64,000 bases of DNA from ZC4RG29 sp964521255 (GTDB lineage: Bacteria > Bacteroidota > Bacteroidia > Cytophagales > Cyclobacteriaceae), in assembly GCA_964521255.1 (NCBI GenBank), contig CAZFRM010000004.1, forward strand, positions 124,001-188,000. The letters are read 5' to 3'. Positions 8,388-17,843 of the stretch are shown in pieces; the first letter of the stretch is position 1; each line of letters begins with the position of its first letter. Under the pieces are notes generated by a model. It made no database searches and was not told the DNA's origin. It saw only the letters and a list, made by a program, of their open reading frames with translations. The position numbers and the translations under genes were made by a program.

Positions 8388-8411
8388 ATGAGAAACATGA
8401 ATTGTTGTTGA
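8388..8411 (+). CDS. Possible 7-codon leader ORF ending in Cys-Cys
   Basis: ATG AGA AAC ATG AAT TGT TGT TGA reads MRNMNCC and lies in the only large gap of the locus, 165 bases before the second SusC gene. Its start context (CCTATGAGAAAC) loosely resembles the GACTATGAAAATC of the two riboswitch-linked leaders. No riboswitch precedes it. An ORF this short can occur by chance, so this is a weak call made because of position and the terminal Cys codons. Confidence 0.25.
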   Translation: MRNMNCC

Positions 8412-8448
8412 ATCAAATGACTTCTTAAACAGAACACTGTACTCCACC

Positions 8449-8486
8449 AACTGTAATCAGTTCTTCTTCCCACCAAACAACTGATT
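8449..8486 (+). promoter_or_regulatory. Mutually exclusive hairpins in the gap before the second SusC gene
   Basis: AACTG (8449-8453) can pair with CAGTT (8458-8462), but the same CAGTT belongs to AATCAGTT (8455-8462), which can instead pair with AACTGATT (8479-8486). Two alternative stems sharing one strand are the usual design of an attenuator or switch. They lie 38 bases downstream of the possible CC leader. There is no T-run, so any effect would be on translation or RNA stability. Confidence 0.3.
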
Positions 8487-8575
8487 TCTTCATACGTATT
8501 ATGCTACTTAATTCAGACATACACATGTAGTTGATGTCGGATTGATAACAAACTGTAACAATTATTTAGATTTTT

Positions 8576-11500
8576 ATGAAAAAAAATATACTAGTAGTTT
8601 TCTTATCGTTCTCTTTAACATCACTCCTTGCACAGGAAATTATTAAAGGAGAGATAAAAGATGAATCAGGTACACCGCTGCCGGGAGCAACGGTATTGAT
8701 AAAAGGCACAAATGAATATGCGATGTCCGATGCCAACGGGCAATTCAACATTAAAAGCAAAGAGCTTCCATTAATCTTGCTCATATCTTCTGTGGGATTC
8801 AAAACCCAGGAGGTAGAGGTTTATGAGTTTACGGATGAACTGTTAGAGGTACCGTTAAAATCAGACAATTTGCTGGATGAGGTCGTTGTTGTGGGCTACG
8901 GAGAACAAAAGCGGAGTGATTTTACCGGGTCTTTGGCTTCGGTTCCAACGGAGCTAAAAACCCAGCCGGTCAGTTCTCCGGAAAGACTTCTGCAGGGATC
9001 AGTTGCAGGTGTTCAGGTAACGCAATCAAGCGGACAACCAGGCAGTGGCACTTCCGTAAGAATCCGCGGAGGAACATCAATTAATGCAGGGAGTGAGCCG
9101 TTATATGTGATTGATGGTTTTCCTGTATACAACAGTAATGCTTCTATAAATTCAGGAGTAACCAGCGGTACACAAATCAATCCCTTGGCGGCCTTCAATT
9201 CGGGAGACATTGAATCAATTGAGGTGTTAAAAGATGCGTCGGCAACGGCAATTTATGGTTCCCGTGGAGCTAACGGCGTTATCCTGATAACAACTAAACG
9301 TGCACGTAGAAATGAAACCAGTGTAAGCTATGATGGATTCTATGGAGTCCAGGATGTGATTCGGAAATTACCATTGCTAAACGCCCGTGAATGGGGAGCA
9401 CTCAAAAATGACGCCCGTGTCGATGCTGGAAAACCTCCGGCCTTTACGGATGCAGAACTGGATGCCCTTGGTGAAGGTACGGATTGGCAGAATGAGGCTT
9501 TTAGAACAGCACCTATACAGAGTCATACAATATCCATTTCTGCAGGTAATGAACGCTCAAATCTGATGCTCTCCGGAAATTATTTTAAGCAGGATGGAGT
9601 CATTATTAATACGGGGTTTGAACGCTATTCCATCAAGTTAAATGCTGATTATGATCTGAGTGAAAAATTTAAAATAGGTACTTATTTGACAGGAAGTTTC
9701 TTTGAGGCTGATGTTGCTCCTAATGGAGTAGTACAAGGACTTTTGGAAATGCCACCCTCTGTTCCTGTGAAGGATGAAAATGGAAATTACACAATAGTAA
9801 GCCCTTATGAAACCCAGATCGGTAATCCTATTAACTCGCTGGTTAATAATACGAATGAAACACTCACGAACAGGTTTCTTCTTAATGGTTTTGGAGAGTA
9901 TGAGATTATCGAAGGCTTGAAAGTTAAAGTATTGTTTGGTGCCGATATTATCAACAATAAGCAAAATCAGTATCTGCCGTCGACAGTGTATGAGGGTTTA
10001 CCTGGTGGCCAGGCTTCTGTGGGTTCCCTTGCTTCTATTAACTGGTTAAATGAGAATACCATTAACTATCACAAGAAATTTGGGTTGAGACATACAGTGG
10101 ATTTTTTAGCTGGATACACACAGCAAGAATCTACAACAGAAGGTCACATATCGAGATCTTCAAATTTCGTGAATGACAGTTTTAAATATAATGATCTTGG
10201 ATCCGGATCATTGCTGATAGCTCCGAGTTCATTGTACAGTCAATGGGCACTACAGTCCTGGTTAGGAAGAGTGAATTATAATCTCAGCGAAAAATACTTT
10301 TTTACTTTCACCGTCCGTGCAGATGGTTCTTCCAGGTTCGGCGAAAATAGTAAATGGGGAACGTTTCCTTCCGCCGCAGTTGCATGGAGTGCTCATAAAG
10401 AATCATTCATTAAATCGGTCCGTCAGATCAGTACTTTAAAAATAAGGTTCAGCGCTGGACAAACTGGTAATCAGGAAATTCCTCCTTATCAGTCTTTAGG
10501 CCGCTTGTCGTATTATTCCGCCAACTTCGATGGGAAACTCACAGGGGGGTTCGCACCCAGTAGCTATGCGAATTCTAATCTAAGCTGGGAGAAAACAACC
10601 CAATATAACCTCGGAATTGATTTAGGGTTGTGGGATGAAAGAGTAAGTTTGACTGCAGATATATATAATAAAAGAACGGATGATTTACTCTTGAGCGTTC
10701 CGCTGCCCTTCAGCTCCGGATTAGAAAGCGCGTTCCAGAATTATGGAAGTATTGAAAATAAAGGAATTGAGCTTGTTCTTAATACAAGGAATCTGGTTGG
10801 GAAATTTCAATGGAATACAAGCATCGTATTTGCAGCGAACAGAAATGAAGTGCTCAGTCTTGGGCCGGGCGTAAATGAATTTATTCCGATCAACCCTGCC
10901 AATTCCAACAGGCCATCAGAAATTGTAAGGGTTGGCGAGCCGCTCGGTAATTTTTATATGTATAAAGCGGATGGCGTATTTCAGGAGGGCGATAATTTTA
11001 ACCTGTCACCTTCTCCAAATGTTAAGGCGGGCAGCCAGAAGTATAAAGACATTGATGGTGATGGAAGAGTTACTTCGACAGGTGATGTGACAATAGTGGG
11101 TAATGCTCAGCCATTATTTATCGGAGGAATAACCAACGCATTCAAGTATAAGAACTTTGACCTTGTAATATTTTTGCAGGGATCTTATGGCAACCAGATT
11201 TTTAGTAATACAAAAGCGTTGTTAGAGATCGGCTCTGGTTTTACAGGGGCATCAGCCACAATGTTAGACAGGTGGACGCCTACACATACCGATACCGATG
11301 TGCACAGGGCAATAGAAGATCCGGCTCCTACGCTGTCCGACCGTTTTGTAGAAGATGGATCTTATCTGCGTCTCAAGAACTTATCTCTTGGATATACTTT
11401 TTCTCCTTTTCTTTTGAAAAAAAGTCATTTGAAGCACACGAGAATATATATCTCACTTCAGGATTATGTGACATGGACCAATTACACAGGCTTTAGTCCT

Positions 11501-11602
11501 GAAGTAAGTCGCAATGGTCAGGATAATCTCTATTCAGGCTTCGACTTTGGCGGTTACCCGGGTACCAAGTCTATACAGTTTGGTATATCCCTTACCCTAT
11601 AA
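8576..11602 (+). CDS. SusC/RagA-family TonB-dependent transporter (second pair)
   Basis: The 1008-residue protein is the second SusC of the locus. Signal peptide about 1-19 (ends LLAQ), carboxypeptidase-like domain (IKGEIKDESGTPLPGA), the canonical SusC linker LLDEVVVVGYG, a plug with VRIRGGTSIN and YVIDGFPVYN, then a barrel ending in ISLTL. It is more canonical than the first SusC, which lacks the VVVGYG form (it has VVVTAVG). The SusD partner starts 48 bases downstream. Five internal Met and no Cys were counted. Having two different SusC/D pairs suggests that the locus takes up two classes of sulfated ligand or two product sizes. Confidence 0.94.
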   Translation: MKKNILVVFLSFSLTSLLAQEIIKGEIKDESGTPLPGATVLIKGTNEYAMSDANGQFNIKSKELPLILLISSVGFKTQEVEVYEFTDELLEVPLKSDNLLDEVVVVGYGEQKRSDFTGSLASVPTELKTQPVSSPERLLQGSVAGVQVTQSSGQPGSGTSVRIRGGTSINAGSEPLYVIDGFPVYNSNASINSGVTSGTQINPLAAFNSGDIESIEVLKDASATAIYGSRGANGVILITTKRARRNETSVSYDGFYGVQDVIRKLPLLNAREWGALKNDARVDAGKPPAFTDAELDALGEGTDWQNEAFRTAPIQSHTISISAGNERSNLMLSGNYFKQDGVIINTGFERYSIKLNADYDLSEKFKIGTYLTGSFFEADVAPNGVVQGLLEMPPSVPVKDENGNYTIVSPYETQIGNPINSLVNNTNETLTNRFLLNGFGEYEIIEGLKVKVLFGADIINNKQNQYLPSTVYEGLPGGQASVGSLASINWLNENTINYHKKFGLRHTVDFLAGYTQQESTTEGHISRSSNFVNDSFKYNDLGSGSLLIAPSSLYSQWALQSWLGRVNYNLSEKYFFTFTVRADGSSRFGENSKWGTFPSAAVAWSAHKESFIKSVRQISTLKIRFSAGQTGNQEIPPYQSLGRLSYYSANFDGKLTGGFAPSSYANSNLSWEKTTQYNLGIDLGLWDERVSLTADIYNKRTDDLLLSVPLPFSSGLESAFQNYGSIENKGIELVLNTRNLVGKFQWNTSIVFAANRNEVLSLGPGVNEFIPINPANSNRPSEIVRVGEPLGNFYMYKADGVFQEGDNFNLSPSPNVKAGSQKYKDIDGDGRVTSTGDVTIVGNAQPLFIGGITNAFKYKNFDLVIFLQGSYGNQIFSNTKALLEIGSGFTGASATMLDRWTPTHTDTDVHRAIEDPAPTLSDRFVEDGSYLRLKNLSLGYTFSPFLLKKSHLKHTRIYISLQDYVTWTNYTGFSPEVSRNGQDNLYSGFDFGGYPGTKSIQFGISLTL

Positions 11603-11650
11603 GCCCAGGTCTCTTAATTTAAATTTTCAGGAAATAAAAATTACTAGAAT

Positions 11651-13189
11651 ATGAAAAAGCTACTATTTACAAATATACTGTTAGTGAGCTTGTTTGGATG
11701 TGTTTCCCTTGAGGAAGATCCGCGTTCGATTTTAACAACGGATCAGTTTTATAAAACAAGCTCAGACGCTGTAGCAGCGGTAGACGCTATTTACTTTAAT
11801 CTTAATCACTCGACGGATAATATACCATTCGCATTGTATAGCAGTTTGTTCAATACAGGAATGGATATGGCTACCGATGATGTCAGCGCTGGTCCTGGTT
11901 CTCCCAATCCTGACGTTCGGTCTATTTCTATCTTAAGTCACTCATCGCTGAATGTTCGTGTCTTGCAGTTCTGGCAGGCTCAGTATGCATCGATAAACAG
12001 AGCGAACGTAGCCCTCGAAAAGATACCTGCAATAGAAATGAATGCGGAATTAAAGAACCGGCTTCTCGGCGAAGCTTATTTTCTTCGTGCACTATATTAT
12101 TTCAATCTGGTCAGGATGTATGGAGATGTGCCGCTTTTACTGGAGGATCAAACAGTGAAACTTATTGACGATCTGAAAGTCAGCAGGACATCTACAGAAG
12201 AAGTGTACGCGCAAATTATTCAGGACTTGAAACAATCAGCTGAGTTTTTCAGGAATGGTTCTTCGGGCGAAGCTGGTCGTGCAACAGAAGGTGCAGCAAA
12301 GGCTCTCTTGTCTAAAGTGTACCTGACGAAACGAGACTGGCAACTTGCTGTTACTACTGCCGAGGAGGTTATTGATGGTCCATACGGCTATGATCTTTTT
12401 GAAGACTACTCGCATGTGTTTTTACCTGCTTATGAAAACGGCAAAGAGCATATTTTCTCAGTTCAGTTTCTGGCAAATGCAGGAGGCCAGGCACATACAA
12501 ACATGCGTCGGGCTATTCGGTCCGGGGTACCCGGTCTTGTGGGTGGATATGGTGAACAGGTAACGTTTTATACGGAAGGAGAAGACGAGTATTTCAATAT
12601 CTATAAGTTATACTCCTCAAAGGATAAGAGAAGGGATGTGACATTTGTGAGAACGTATAGAAGTCCGACAAATGGCCAGTACTACGGTACACCTTTAAAT
12701 AACCCAGCTGTTTCGAATGATTCTGTTCCTTATTTTAATAAGTATTGGGATCCTGCTTCAATCGATAATACAGACGAGTCCGGAGCAAATTCTCATGTCA
12801 TCCGGTTTGCTGAAATATTGCTGATTCATTCTGAAGCTGAAAACGAGCTTAACGGTCCTACCGCGAAAGCATACGCATCACTCAATCGGGTAAGAGACCG
12901 CGCTGGTCTTGATGATTTGACAGAAGGACTCTCTAAAGACTCATTCCGTGATTCGGTTTACCTTGACCGAAGGCTTGAACTGGTCTATGAATATCAACGC
13001 TATTTTGATCTGATACGGCAAACCGGAAGTGAACATACCGGTGTTGGTCCGGAAGGAAAAGGTATTCTGATTAATGCGCTTCGGAAAGTTGGAAAAAATA
13101 ATGTTCAACCTAAGCACTACCTCTATCCGATTCCTTTTGGAGCAATCAGTAGGAATCCTAGTCTCACACAAAACCCGGGGTGGGAATAA
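11651..13189 (+). CDS. SusD/RagB family lipoprotein (second pair)
   Basis: The 512-residue protein is the lipid-anchored ligand-binding partner of the preceding SusC. The lipobox is LFGC with Cys17. The mature N-terminus CVSLEEDPRSILTTDQFYKT, the TPR-like helix region with AYFLRALYYFNLVRMYGDVPL, and the C-terminal domain (RLELVYEYQRYFDLIRQTG and PIPFGAISRNP) are classical RagB/SusD hallmarks. About five internal Met, and Cys17 is the only cysteine. It ends 32 bases before the next sulfatase start. Confidence 0.94.
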   Translation: MKKLLFTNILLVSLFGCVSLEEDPRSILTTDQFYKTSSDAVAAVDAIYFNLNHSTDNIPFALYSSLFNTGMDMATDDVSAGPGSPNPDVRSISILSHSSLNVRVLQFWQAQYASINRANVALEKIPAIEMNAELKNRLLGEAYFLRALYYFNLVRMYGDVPLLLEDQTVKLIDDLKVSRTSTEEVYAQIIQDLKQSAEFFRNGSSGEAGRATEGAAKALLSKVYLTKRDWQLAVTTAEEVIDGPYGYDLFEDYSHVFLPAYENGKEHIFSVQFLANAGGQAHTNMRRAIRSGVPGLVGGYGEQVTFYTEGEDEYFNIYKLYSSKDKRRDVTFVRTYRSPTNGQYYGTPLNNPAVSNDSVPYFNKYWDPASIDNTDESGANSHVIRFAEILLIHSEAENELNGPTAKAYASLNRVRDRAGLDDLTEGLSKDSFRDSVYLDRRLELVYEYQRYFDLIRQTGSEHTGVGPEGKGILINALRKVGKNNVQPKHYLYPIPFGAISRNPSLTQNPGWE

Positions 13190-13221
13190 ATAAACCATCA
13201 ATCTGCAACCTGTTAGTACTT

Positions 13222-15495
13222 ATGAAAAAATATAAAATAGTAGCTACTGTTTTCTTTGCTGCGGCTTTCACCTCTTCGTGGGCGCAACATGATCCGACTC
13301 AACCCTTCAAAGGTAAAATTGGAAGAACACTTCCTGAATCGGAACAATGGTATCCGGAACGTGTAACAGCTCCCAGGGATGTTCCTAACGTTGTATGGAT
13401 TTTATTGGACGATGTTGGCTTTGGTGCTTCGTCTGCTTTTGGAGGTTTGATAGAAACACCAACCTTTGAACGCCTTGCCGGTAATGGCTTGCGTTATACA
13501 AATTTTCACACCACCGGTATATGCAGTCCCACGCGCGCTGCTTTGCTCACAGGAAGAAATTCTCATAGTGTGGCTATGGGTCACCACGCAGAACTGGGAA
13601 CCGGATTTCCTGGCTATACCGGTGACATTCCTTTTGAAGCGGGAACGGTGGCTGAAATTTTCAGAGAGAACGGTTATAACACTTTCGCCCTTGGAAAATG
13701 GCATGGCAATCGCCCCATTGATTTAACTGCTGCCGGACCTTTTAACCGTTATCCTACCGGCCGTGGCTTTGAACACTTCTATGGTTTCCTTGGCGGAGCG
13801 ACCGATCAGTGGCATCCGGCATTGGTGGAAGAAAATAATCCTATAGATATCGAGCCGAATACAAAGCATTTGAATGAATTGCTTGTCGACAAAGCGATTT
13901 CTTATGTGGCCAATGAGAAGTCGGCCAATCCGGATAAGCCTTTCTTTCTGTACCTTGCAACGGGAGCAACACACTCTCCTCACCAGGTTAGCAAAGAGTG
14001 GATTGACAAGTATAAGGGTAAATTTGATGGCGGCTGGGACAAATATCGTGACGACGTGTTTAAGCGTCAACAGGCTTTGGGACTCATACCAAACGGAACG
14101 AAGCTTCCGCCGCGTCAGCAGAATCTCCAGGCGTGGGAGTCCCTGAGCGCGGACGAGAAAAAAGTTTTTGCTCATTTCTTTGAAACCTATGCCGGTTTTC
14201 TTTCTTATACAGATCATGAGATTGGAAGATTTGTTGATTACCTGGATCGCATAGGCCAGTTGGACAACACCGTTATTTTTGTAATCATTGGCGATAATGG
14301 AGGAAGCAAAGAAGGTTCATACACAGGAACAACAGGAAATGCGTTAACCTCAAAAGGTCAGGACATTGCTTTCCTGCTTAGCCAGTACGATAAGTTCGGC
14401 ACTGAATACACGGGCCAGAATTATCCGCTGGGATGGTCACAGGCCACCAACACACCCTTTCGCTATTGGAAGAGTGATGTAAACTCAGAGGGAGCAACAC
14501 ATAATCCTTTAATTGTTCACTATCCAAAAGGAATAAAAGAAAAAGGTGGATTACGCACGCAGTATGGACACGTTATTGATATTCTTCCGACATCGGTCGA
14601 TTTAACAGGCGTAAAAGTTCCTGCTGTGATCAATGGTTATGAGCAACGACCAATTCATGGAATAAGTCTCGCTTATTCTATCAATGATGCTGCAGCAACA
14701 ACGCGGCATACACAACAGTATTACGAGCTTCACGGAGGACGAGCGATCTACAAAGATGGCTGGAAGGCATCTGTATATCATCCGAGAAATATTTCGGGAG
14801 AAACCAACAATGACATACATTTCAATCCCCCTCCATTCGAAAACGAGAAGTGGGAACTTTATAACCTGAATGAAGATTGGAACGAGATAACAGACCTTGC
14901 TGCAAAGTATCCTCAGAAACTGGAAGAGCTTAAAAAGCTTTTTGATGAAGAAGCGAAGAAAAACAATGTATATCCTTTAAAAAATTATCGCGATGGAATG
15001 GCTCCTCCTGCGATCAAGGCTAAAGTAGTTATCTATGAAGGGACAACGGTAAGAACAAGAGTGCCTATTGGTAAAGGAGCAGTTACTATTACAGCGAATG
15101 TGGAATTGGCAAATAGCGATAACGAAGGTGTCATTTTTTCAAATGGCGGCCTCACCGGTGGAAGCTCACTCTTTATAAAAAACAACACACTGTATTATAT
15201 ACTTAATGACGGCGTGAAAGAGGTGACGATTACAGCAGGCGCATTGACAAAGGGTAAGCATACAATTAAAGTCGAATACAATGAGTCTAACGTAGTGCTA
15301 TTTGTTAATGATAAGGAGACTGCTAAGGAACCTGTCACAGCCCGAAATAAATTCCTTGGCACTTTTGCCTCTGATGGCGTAAGCATTGGAAGAGATTTAA
15401 CCTCGCCGGTTACGAAGTCCTACCCGGCGCCTTTCTTCTTCACTGGAATAGTGCGCAGTTTAATTGTTGAGCAAAAAACCGAACAAAGCTTATAA
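13222..15495 (+). CDS. Large periplasmic arylsulfatase with C-terminal lectin-like domain (1 of 3)
   Basis: I start this at the ATG at 13222 (757 aa), which gives a clean signal peptide MKKYKIVATVFFAAAFTSSW ending at WAQ. An in-frame ATG at 13180 overlaps the SusD gene and would precede the signal with unrelated residues. The sulfatase domain has LLDDVG (metal Asp pair), the signature C-S-P-T-R with formylglycine Cys101, ALGKWHG and IIGDNGG. The long form and GRNSHSVAMG stretch resemble Pseudomonas AtsA-type arylsulfatases (S1_4-like), which are known sulfur-starvation enzymes. About residues 610-757 look like a ConA/laminin-G-type beta-sandwich that may bind substrate. Two Met after the signal and one Cys (the catalytic one) were counted. 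The next paralogue starts 53 bases downstream. Confidence 0.92.
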   Translation: MKKYKIVATVFFAAAFTSSWAQHDPTQPFKGKIGRTLPESEQWYPERVTAPRDVPNVVWILLDDVGFGASSAFGGLIETPTFERLAGNGLRYTNFHTTGICSPTRAALLTGRNSHSVAMGHHAELGTGFPGYTGDIPFEAGTVAEIFRENGYNTFALGKWHGNRPIDLTAAGPFNRYPTGRGFEHFYGFLGGATDQWHPALVEENNPIDIEPNTKHLNELLVDKAISYVANEKSANPDKPFFLYLATGATHSPHQVSKEWIDKYKGKFDGGWDKYRDDVFKRQQALGLIPNGTKLPPRQQNLQAWESLSADEKKVFAHFFETYAGFLSYTDHEIGRFVDYLDRIGQLDNTVIFVIIGDNGGSKEGSYTGTTGNALTSKGQDIAFLLSQYDKFGTEYTGQNYPLGWSQATNTPFRYWKSDVNSEGATHNPLIVHYPKGIKEKGGLRTQYGHVIDILPTSVDLTGVKVPAVINGYEQRPIHGISLAYSINDAAATTRHTQQYYELHGGRAIYKDGWKASVYHPRNISGETNNDIHFNPPPFENEKWELYNLNEDWNEITDLAAKYPQKLEELKKLFDEEAKKNNVYPLKNYRDGMAPPAIKAKVVIYEGTTVRTRVPIGKGAVTITANVELANSDNEGVIFSNGGLTGGSSLFIKNNTLYYILNDGVKEVTITAGALTKGKHTIKVEYNESNVVLFVNDKETAKEPVTARNKFLGTFASDGVSIGRDLTSPVTKSYPAPFFFTGIVRSLIVEQKTEQSL

Positions 15496-15548
15496 TTCTT
15501 TCAGCCTGATGATGTGAAAGCCGGGCTGATTTCTTTTAACCGAAAACC

Positions 15549-17840
15549 ATGAACCAAATCCACAGAGTCCTGCAGCAGGTAATTGCACTCCTTGTGTTTG
15601 TCAGTTTTGTTATCAATGCGGTTGCTCAGCACGATCCACGACAAACTTTCCAGGGAAAGATTGGAAAGACCAGCGAGGAAACTGTTCAATGGTACCAGGA
15701 GAAATTAAAAGCTCCTGAAGGCGCACCCAATGTAATTTGGATTTTATTGGATGATGTAGGTTATTCTGCCACTTCAGCGTTTGGCGGATTTATCGAAACG
15801 CCGACATTCGATGCCATTGCCAACAATGGTCTTCGTTATACCAACTTTCACAATGTAGGCGTATGTTCTCCTACACGTGCAGCACTTCTCACGGGAAGAA
15901 ACTCGCATGCTGTGGGTTTCGGTTATTTTGCCAGCACAGAAACTACTCCCGGGTATAACGGAAGATTACCTTTTGAAACGGCGACAATTGCAGAAGTGTT
16001 GAAGGAAAATGGATATAACACCCTCGCTGTTGGTAAATGGCATGTAGTTCCCTATGGTGAAGATACACAAGCCGGTCCTTTTAACCGATGGCCGTTGGGT
16101 CGTGGCTTTGAACAATTTTATGGATTTCTCGGAGGGGCTACTGACCAATGGCATCCTGCATTGTGGGAGGGAAATCAGAAAGTTAATGTTGAGCCCAAGA
16201 CAACACACCTGAGTGAATTACTTGCCGATCGTGCAATAAATTTTATTGCTAATCAGAAATCAGCTAATACAGAGAAGCCTTTCTTTCTCTACCTCGCACC
16301 GGGCGCGGCGCATTCACCTCACCAGGCTCCGAAAGAATGGATTGAGAAATACAAAGGAAAATTTGACAAAGGATGGGACAGCTACCGCGAAGAAATTTTT
16401 GCACGCCAGTTAAAGCTCGGCCTGGTTCCAAACGGAACAAAACTCCCACCGCGTGATCCCCAGGTGAAAGCCTGGAATACACTGACACCGGATCAGAAAA
16501 AACTCTACGCTCGTTTCATGGAGGTGTACGCCGGGTATCTTTCTCACATCGATCATGAAATTGGCCGCATTATAAATTATCTGAAAGAGATTGATCAATA
16601 TAACAATACATTGATCCTGGCTGTGCTGGGTGACAATGGGGGAACACGAAGAGGAGACGAACATGGAACGTTAAATGAACAATCGTATACCGTTAAATCA
16701 CGTGAACAAAAAGAAACAGAATTTGCATTCATGTTGACGGAGTTTGATAAGATCGGCAGCGAGTCAACGTATCCTGTTTATCCTGAAGGTTGGGGTCATG
16801 CGGAGAATACTCCATTTCGTTATTGGAAATATGATGCGAATGGCGAAGGAGGAACACATACACCGTTAATAATTTCTTATCCGGATAAAATAAAAGAGCG
16901 TGGTGTGCGATCACAGTTCGGACATGTTATTGATCTCTGGCCAACAACGGTAACACTTACGGGTTCAAAAGTTCCTGAAGTAATTAATGGTTATAAACAG
17001 GATCCAACACAAGGGACTGACCTTACCTACTCGATTGCAGACCAGCAAGCTCCATCACGACACACCATTCAGTATTTTGAGATCGCGGGCAACCGGGCAA
17101 TTTATAAAGACGGTTGGAAAGCCGGAGCATATCATCACGACGGAAAAAGTTTTGATGAAGACACCTGGCAATTGTTTCATATCGAGGAGGATGCATCCGA
17201 ATCGACAGACCTTTCTGCAAAGTACCCGGAGAAGCTCGCTGAATTAAAAGACGCCTTTCATCAGGAAGCTCTTAAGTATAACATTTATCCGCTGAAAGGA
17301 AGATCGTATAAAGCTGCTCCTTACCCGGGCACACCTAAGACTAAGCGCACGGTACTTTACCCGAATGTAACGCGCTTGCAGGCTTCTGAAGTGCCCTCAC
17401 TTTCAAAATCATTTTCCATTATAGCTTCCGTTGAAATTTCCGAAAAAGGTGCGGAAGGTGTGCTGTTGGCAGAGGGTGGAAAATTCGGTGGCATCAGTTT
17501 TTACATCAAAGACAAAAAGCTGTGGTTCTCGCAGACGAATGGCAGCGATGTTTTCAGATTATCTTCTAATCAAAATGTTTCTGCCGGAAAAGCTGAGCTG
17601 AAAGTAACCTATACAGCCACGGGTGATCCTGAAACAGATAAGACAGTTCAACTTTTTATGAACGGAAAAAATGTAGGTGAGGGAAGATTGAATGCTCCGC
17701 CTTTCAAAAGAATATCGTACAGTGCTGTAGACGAAGGTATTGAATTGGGAAATGATTCCCTCACACCGGTGGACGATCAATATAAATCGCCTTTCACTTT
17801 TAATGGTAAGCTGAGCAAGATCATCATTGAGTCCGAATAA
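15549..17840 (+). CDS. Large periplasmic arylsulfatase (2 of 3)
   Basis: This 763-residue paralogue of the preceding enzyme has a signal peptide ending NAVAQ, the same HDPRQTFQGKIGK mature start, LLDDVG, the signature C-S-P-T-R with formylglycine Cys106, AVGKWHV and VLGDNGG. A C-terminal beta-sandwich of about 150 residues follows the catalytic region. The tandem order and similarity show gene duplication with divergence, probably of substrate range. Its only Cys is the catalytic one, with about three internal Met outside the signal. It ends three bases before the third paralogue, so the two are certainly co-transcribed. Extracytoplasmic location is expected from the signal peptide; periplasm or surface is not decided. 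Confidence 0.92.
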   Translation: MNQIHRVLQQVIALLVFVSFVINAVAQHDPRQTFQGKIGKTSEETVQWYQEKLKAPEGAPNVIWILLDDVGYSATSAFGGFIETPTFDAIANNGLRYTNFHNVGVCSPTRAALLTGRNSHAVGFGYFASTETTPGYNGRLPFETATIAEVLKENGYNTLAVGKWHVVPYGEDTQAGPFNRWPLGRGFEQFYGFLGGATDQWHPALWEGNQKVNVEPKTTHLSELLADRAINFIANQKSANTEKPFFLYLAPGAAHSPHQAPKEWIEKYKGKFDKGWDSYREEIFARQLKLGLVPNGTKLPPRDPQVKAWNTLTPDQKKLYARFMEVYAGYLSHIDHEIGRIINYLKEIDQYNNTLILAVLGDNGGTRRGDEHGTLNEQSYTVKSREQKETEFAFMLTEFDKIGSESTYPVYPEGWGHAENTPFRYWKYDANGEGGTHTPLIISYPDKIKERGVRSQFGHVIDLWPTTVTLTGSKVPEVINGYKQDPTQGTDLTYSIADQQAPSRHTIQYFEIAGNRAIYKDGWKAGAYHHDGKSFDEDTWQLFHIEEDASESTDLSAKYPEKLAELKDAFHQEALKYNIYPLKGRSYKAAPYPGTPKTKRTVLYPNVTRLQASEVPSLSKSFSIIASVEISEKGAEGVLLAEGGKFGGISFYIKDKKLWFSQTNGSDVFRLSSNQNVSAGKAELKVTYTATGDPETDKTVQLFMNGKNVGEGRLNAPPFKRISYSAVDEGIELGNDSLTPVDDQYKSPFTFNGKLSKIIIESE

Positions 17841-17843
17841 AAA

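Noticed and set aside
13180..13221. Upstream ATG extending the first large arylsulfatase
   Set aside because: It overlaps the SusD gene and puts unrelated residues before a clean signal peptide starting at 13222.
13723..14217. 164-codon minus-strand ORF inside an arylsulfatase gene
   Set aside because: Antisense shadow within the catalytic domain; no recognisable domain.
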